64,000 bases of DNA from Terriglobia bacterium (GTDB taxonomy: Bacteria > Acidobacteriota > Terriglobia > Acidiferrales > UBA7541): the NCBI GenBank assembly GCA_020072805.1, contig JAIQGC010000032.1:1-64000 (forward strand), given 5' to 3'. Every line of letters starts with the position of its first letter. The first letter of the stretch is position 1. The position numbers were made by a program, and so were the translations under genes. Shown here one piece after another: positions 62,438 to 64,000 of this stretch. The notes beneath the pieces were generated by a model. That model saw only the letters and a list, made by a program, of their open reading frames with translations, was not told where the DNA came from and did not search any database.

Positions 62438-64000
<1,563 letters not shown>

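Overview
The window is a high-GC bacterial chromosome segment with no phage, transposase, CRISPR or rRNA. A Gram-negative cell plan is certain from Mla lipid transport, BamD, a secretin, outer-membrane barrels and multiheme cytochromes. I infer Acidobacteriota from the mix: a vanillate demethylase (LigM), a lipoprotein secretin with TPR and cohesin-like parts, an orphan AmmeMemoRadiSam enzyme, and dispersed GGGCTAAAGCCC-type palindromes. This assignment is an inference and not a database result.

Layout. 1-11.2 kb (mostly minus strand): start of valS, a response regulator, bamD, rpe, a PASTA protein, two exported TldD-like proteins (one lacking the metal motif), fmt, def and aroC. 11.4-15.7 kb: mlaE, mlaF, mlaD and a convergent LplT-like lysophospholipid transporter, a lipid-trafficking block. 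15.9-24.5 kb: a small cytochrome c, ligM, a STAS pair, a DinB protein, a flavin monooxygenase with a Tat leader, an exported hydrolase, a zinc alcohol dehydrogenase, an isolated nuoB and a decayed DinB-like gene. 24.5-28.2 kb: an RNA-binding protein, ygfZ and an AT-richer stretch with one secreted protein of unknown function. 28.2-33.8 kb: a metallo-hydrolase and a trehalose locus (otsB, a membrane-anchored otsA with sensor-like N-terminus, and a divergent GH15 enzyme). 34-45.4 kb: two unknown small genes, a benzoate-CoA-ligase-like enzyme, pdxR, a hotdog thioesterase, pdxS, pdxT, a low-molecular-weight phosphatase, a DtxR-type regulator, a lactate permease and AmrS. 45.4-47.3 kb: two paralogous outer-membrane barrels. 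47.6-58.9 kb: a Tat-exported flavoprotein followed by a multiheme cytochrome and membrane redox cluster. 59-64 kb: initiator tRNA, two pseudopilins, a secretin, endonuclease IV and the start of leuS.

The most interesting region is 49.6-58.9 kb. Two exported cytochromes with about 23 heme motifs each sit beside an outer-membrane barrel, a periplasmic protein of unknown family, a membrane cytochrome b-like protein and a membrane-anchored ferredoxin/zinc-ribbon/FAD reductase. Together they look like a complete route for electrons between the cytoplasmic pyridine nucleotide pool and the cell surface. The genes differ in type from the well-known MtrCAB arrangement, and I do not recognise the set as a described system.

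At large scale the plus strand is C-rich before about 24.1 kb and G-rich after about 24.4 kb, and most genes point away from that place. This is what a replication origin or another replichore boundary would look like, although no dnaA, dnaN or DnaA-box cluster is visible.
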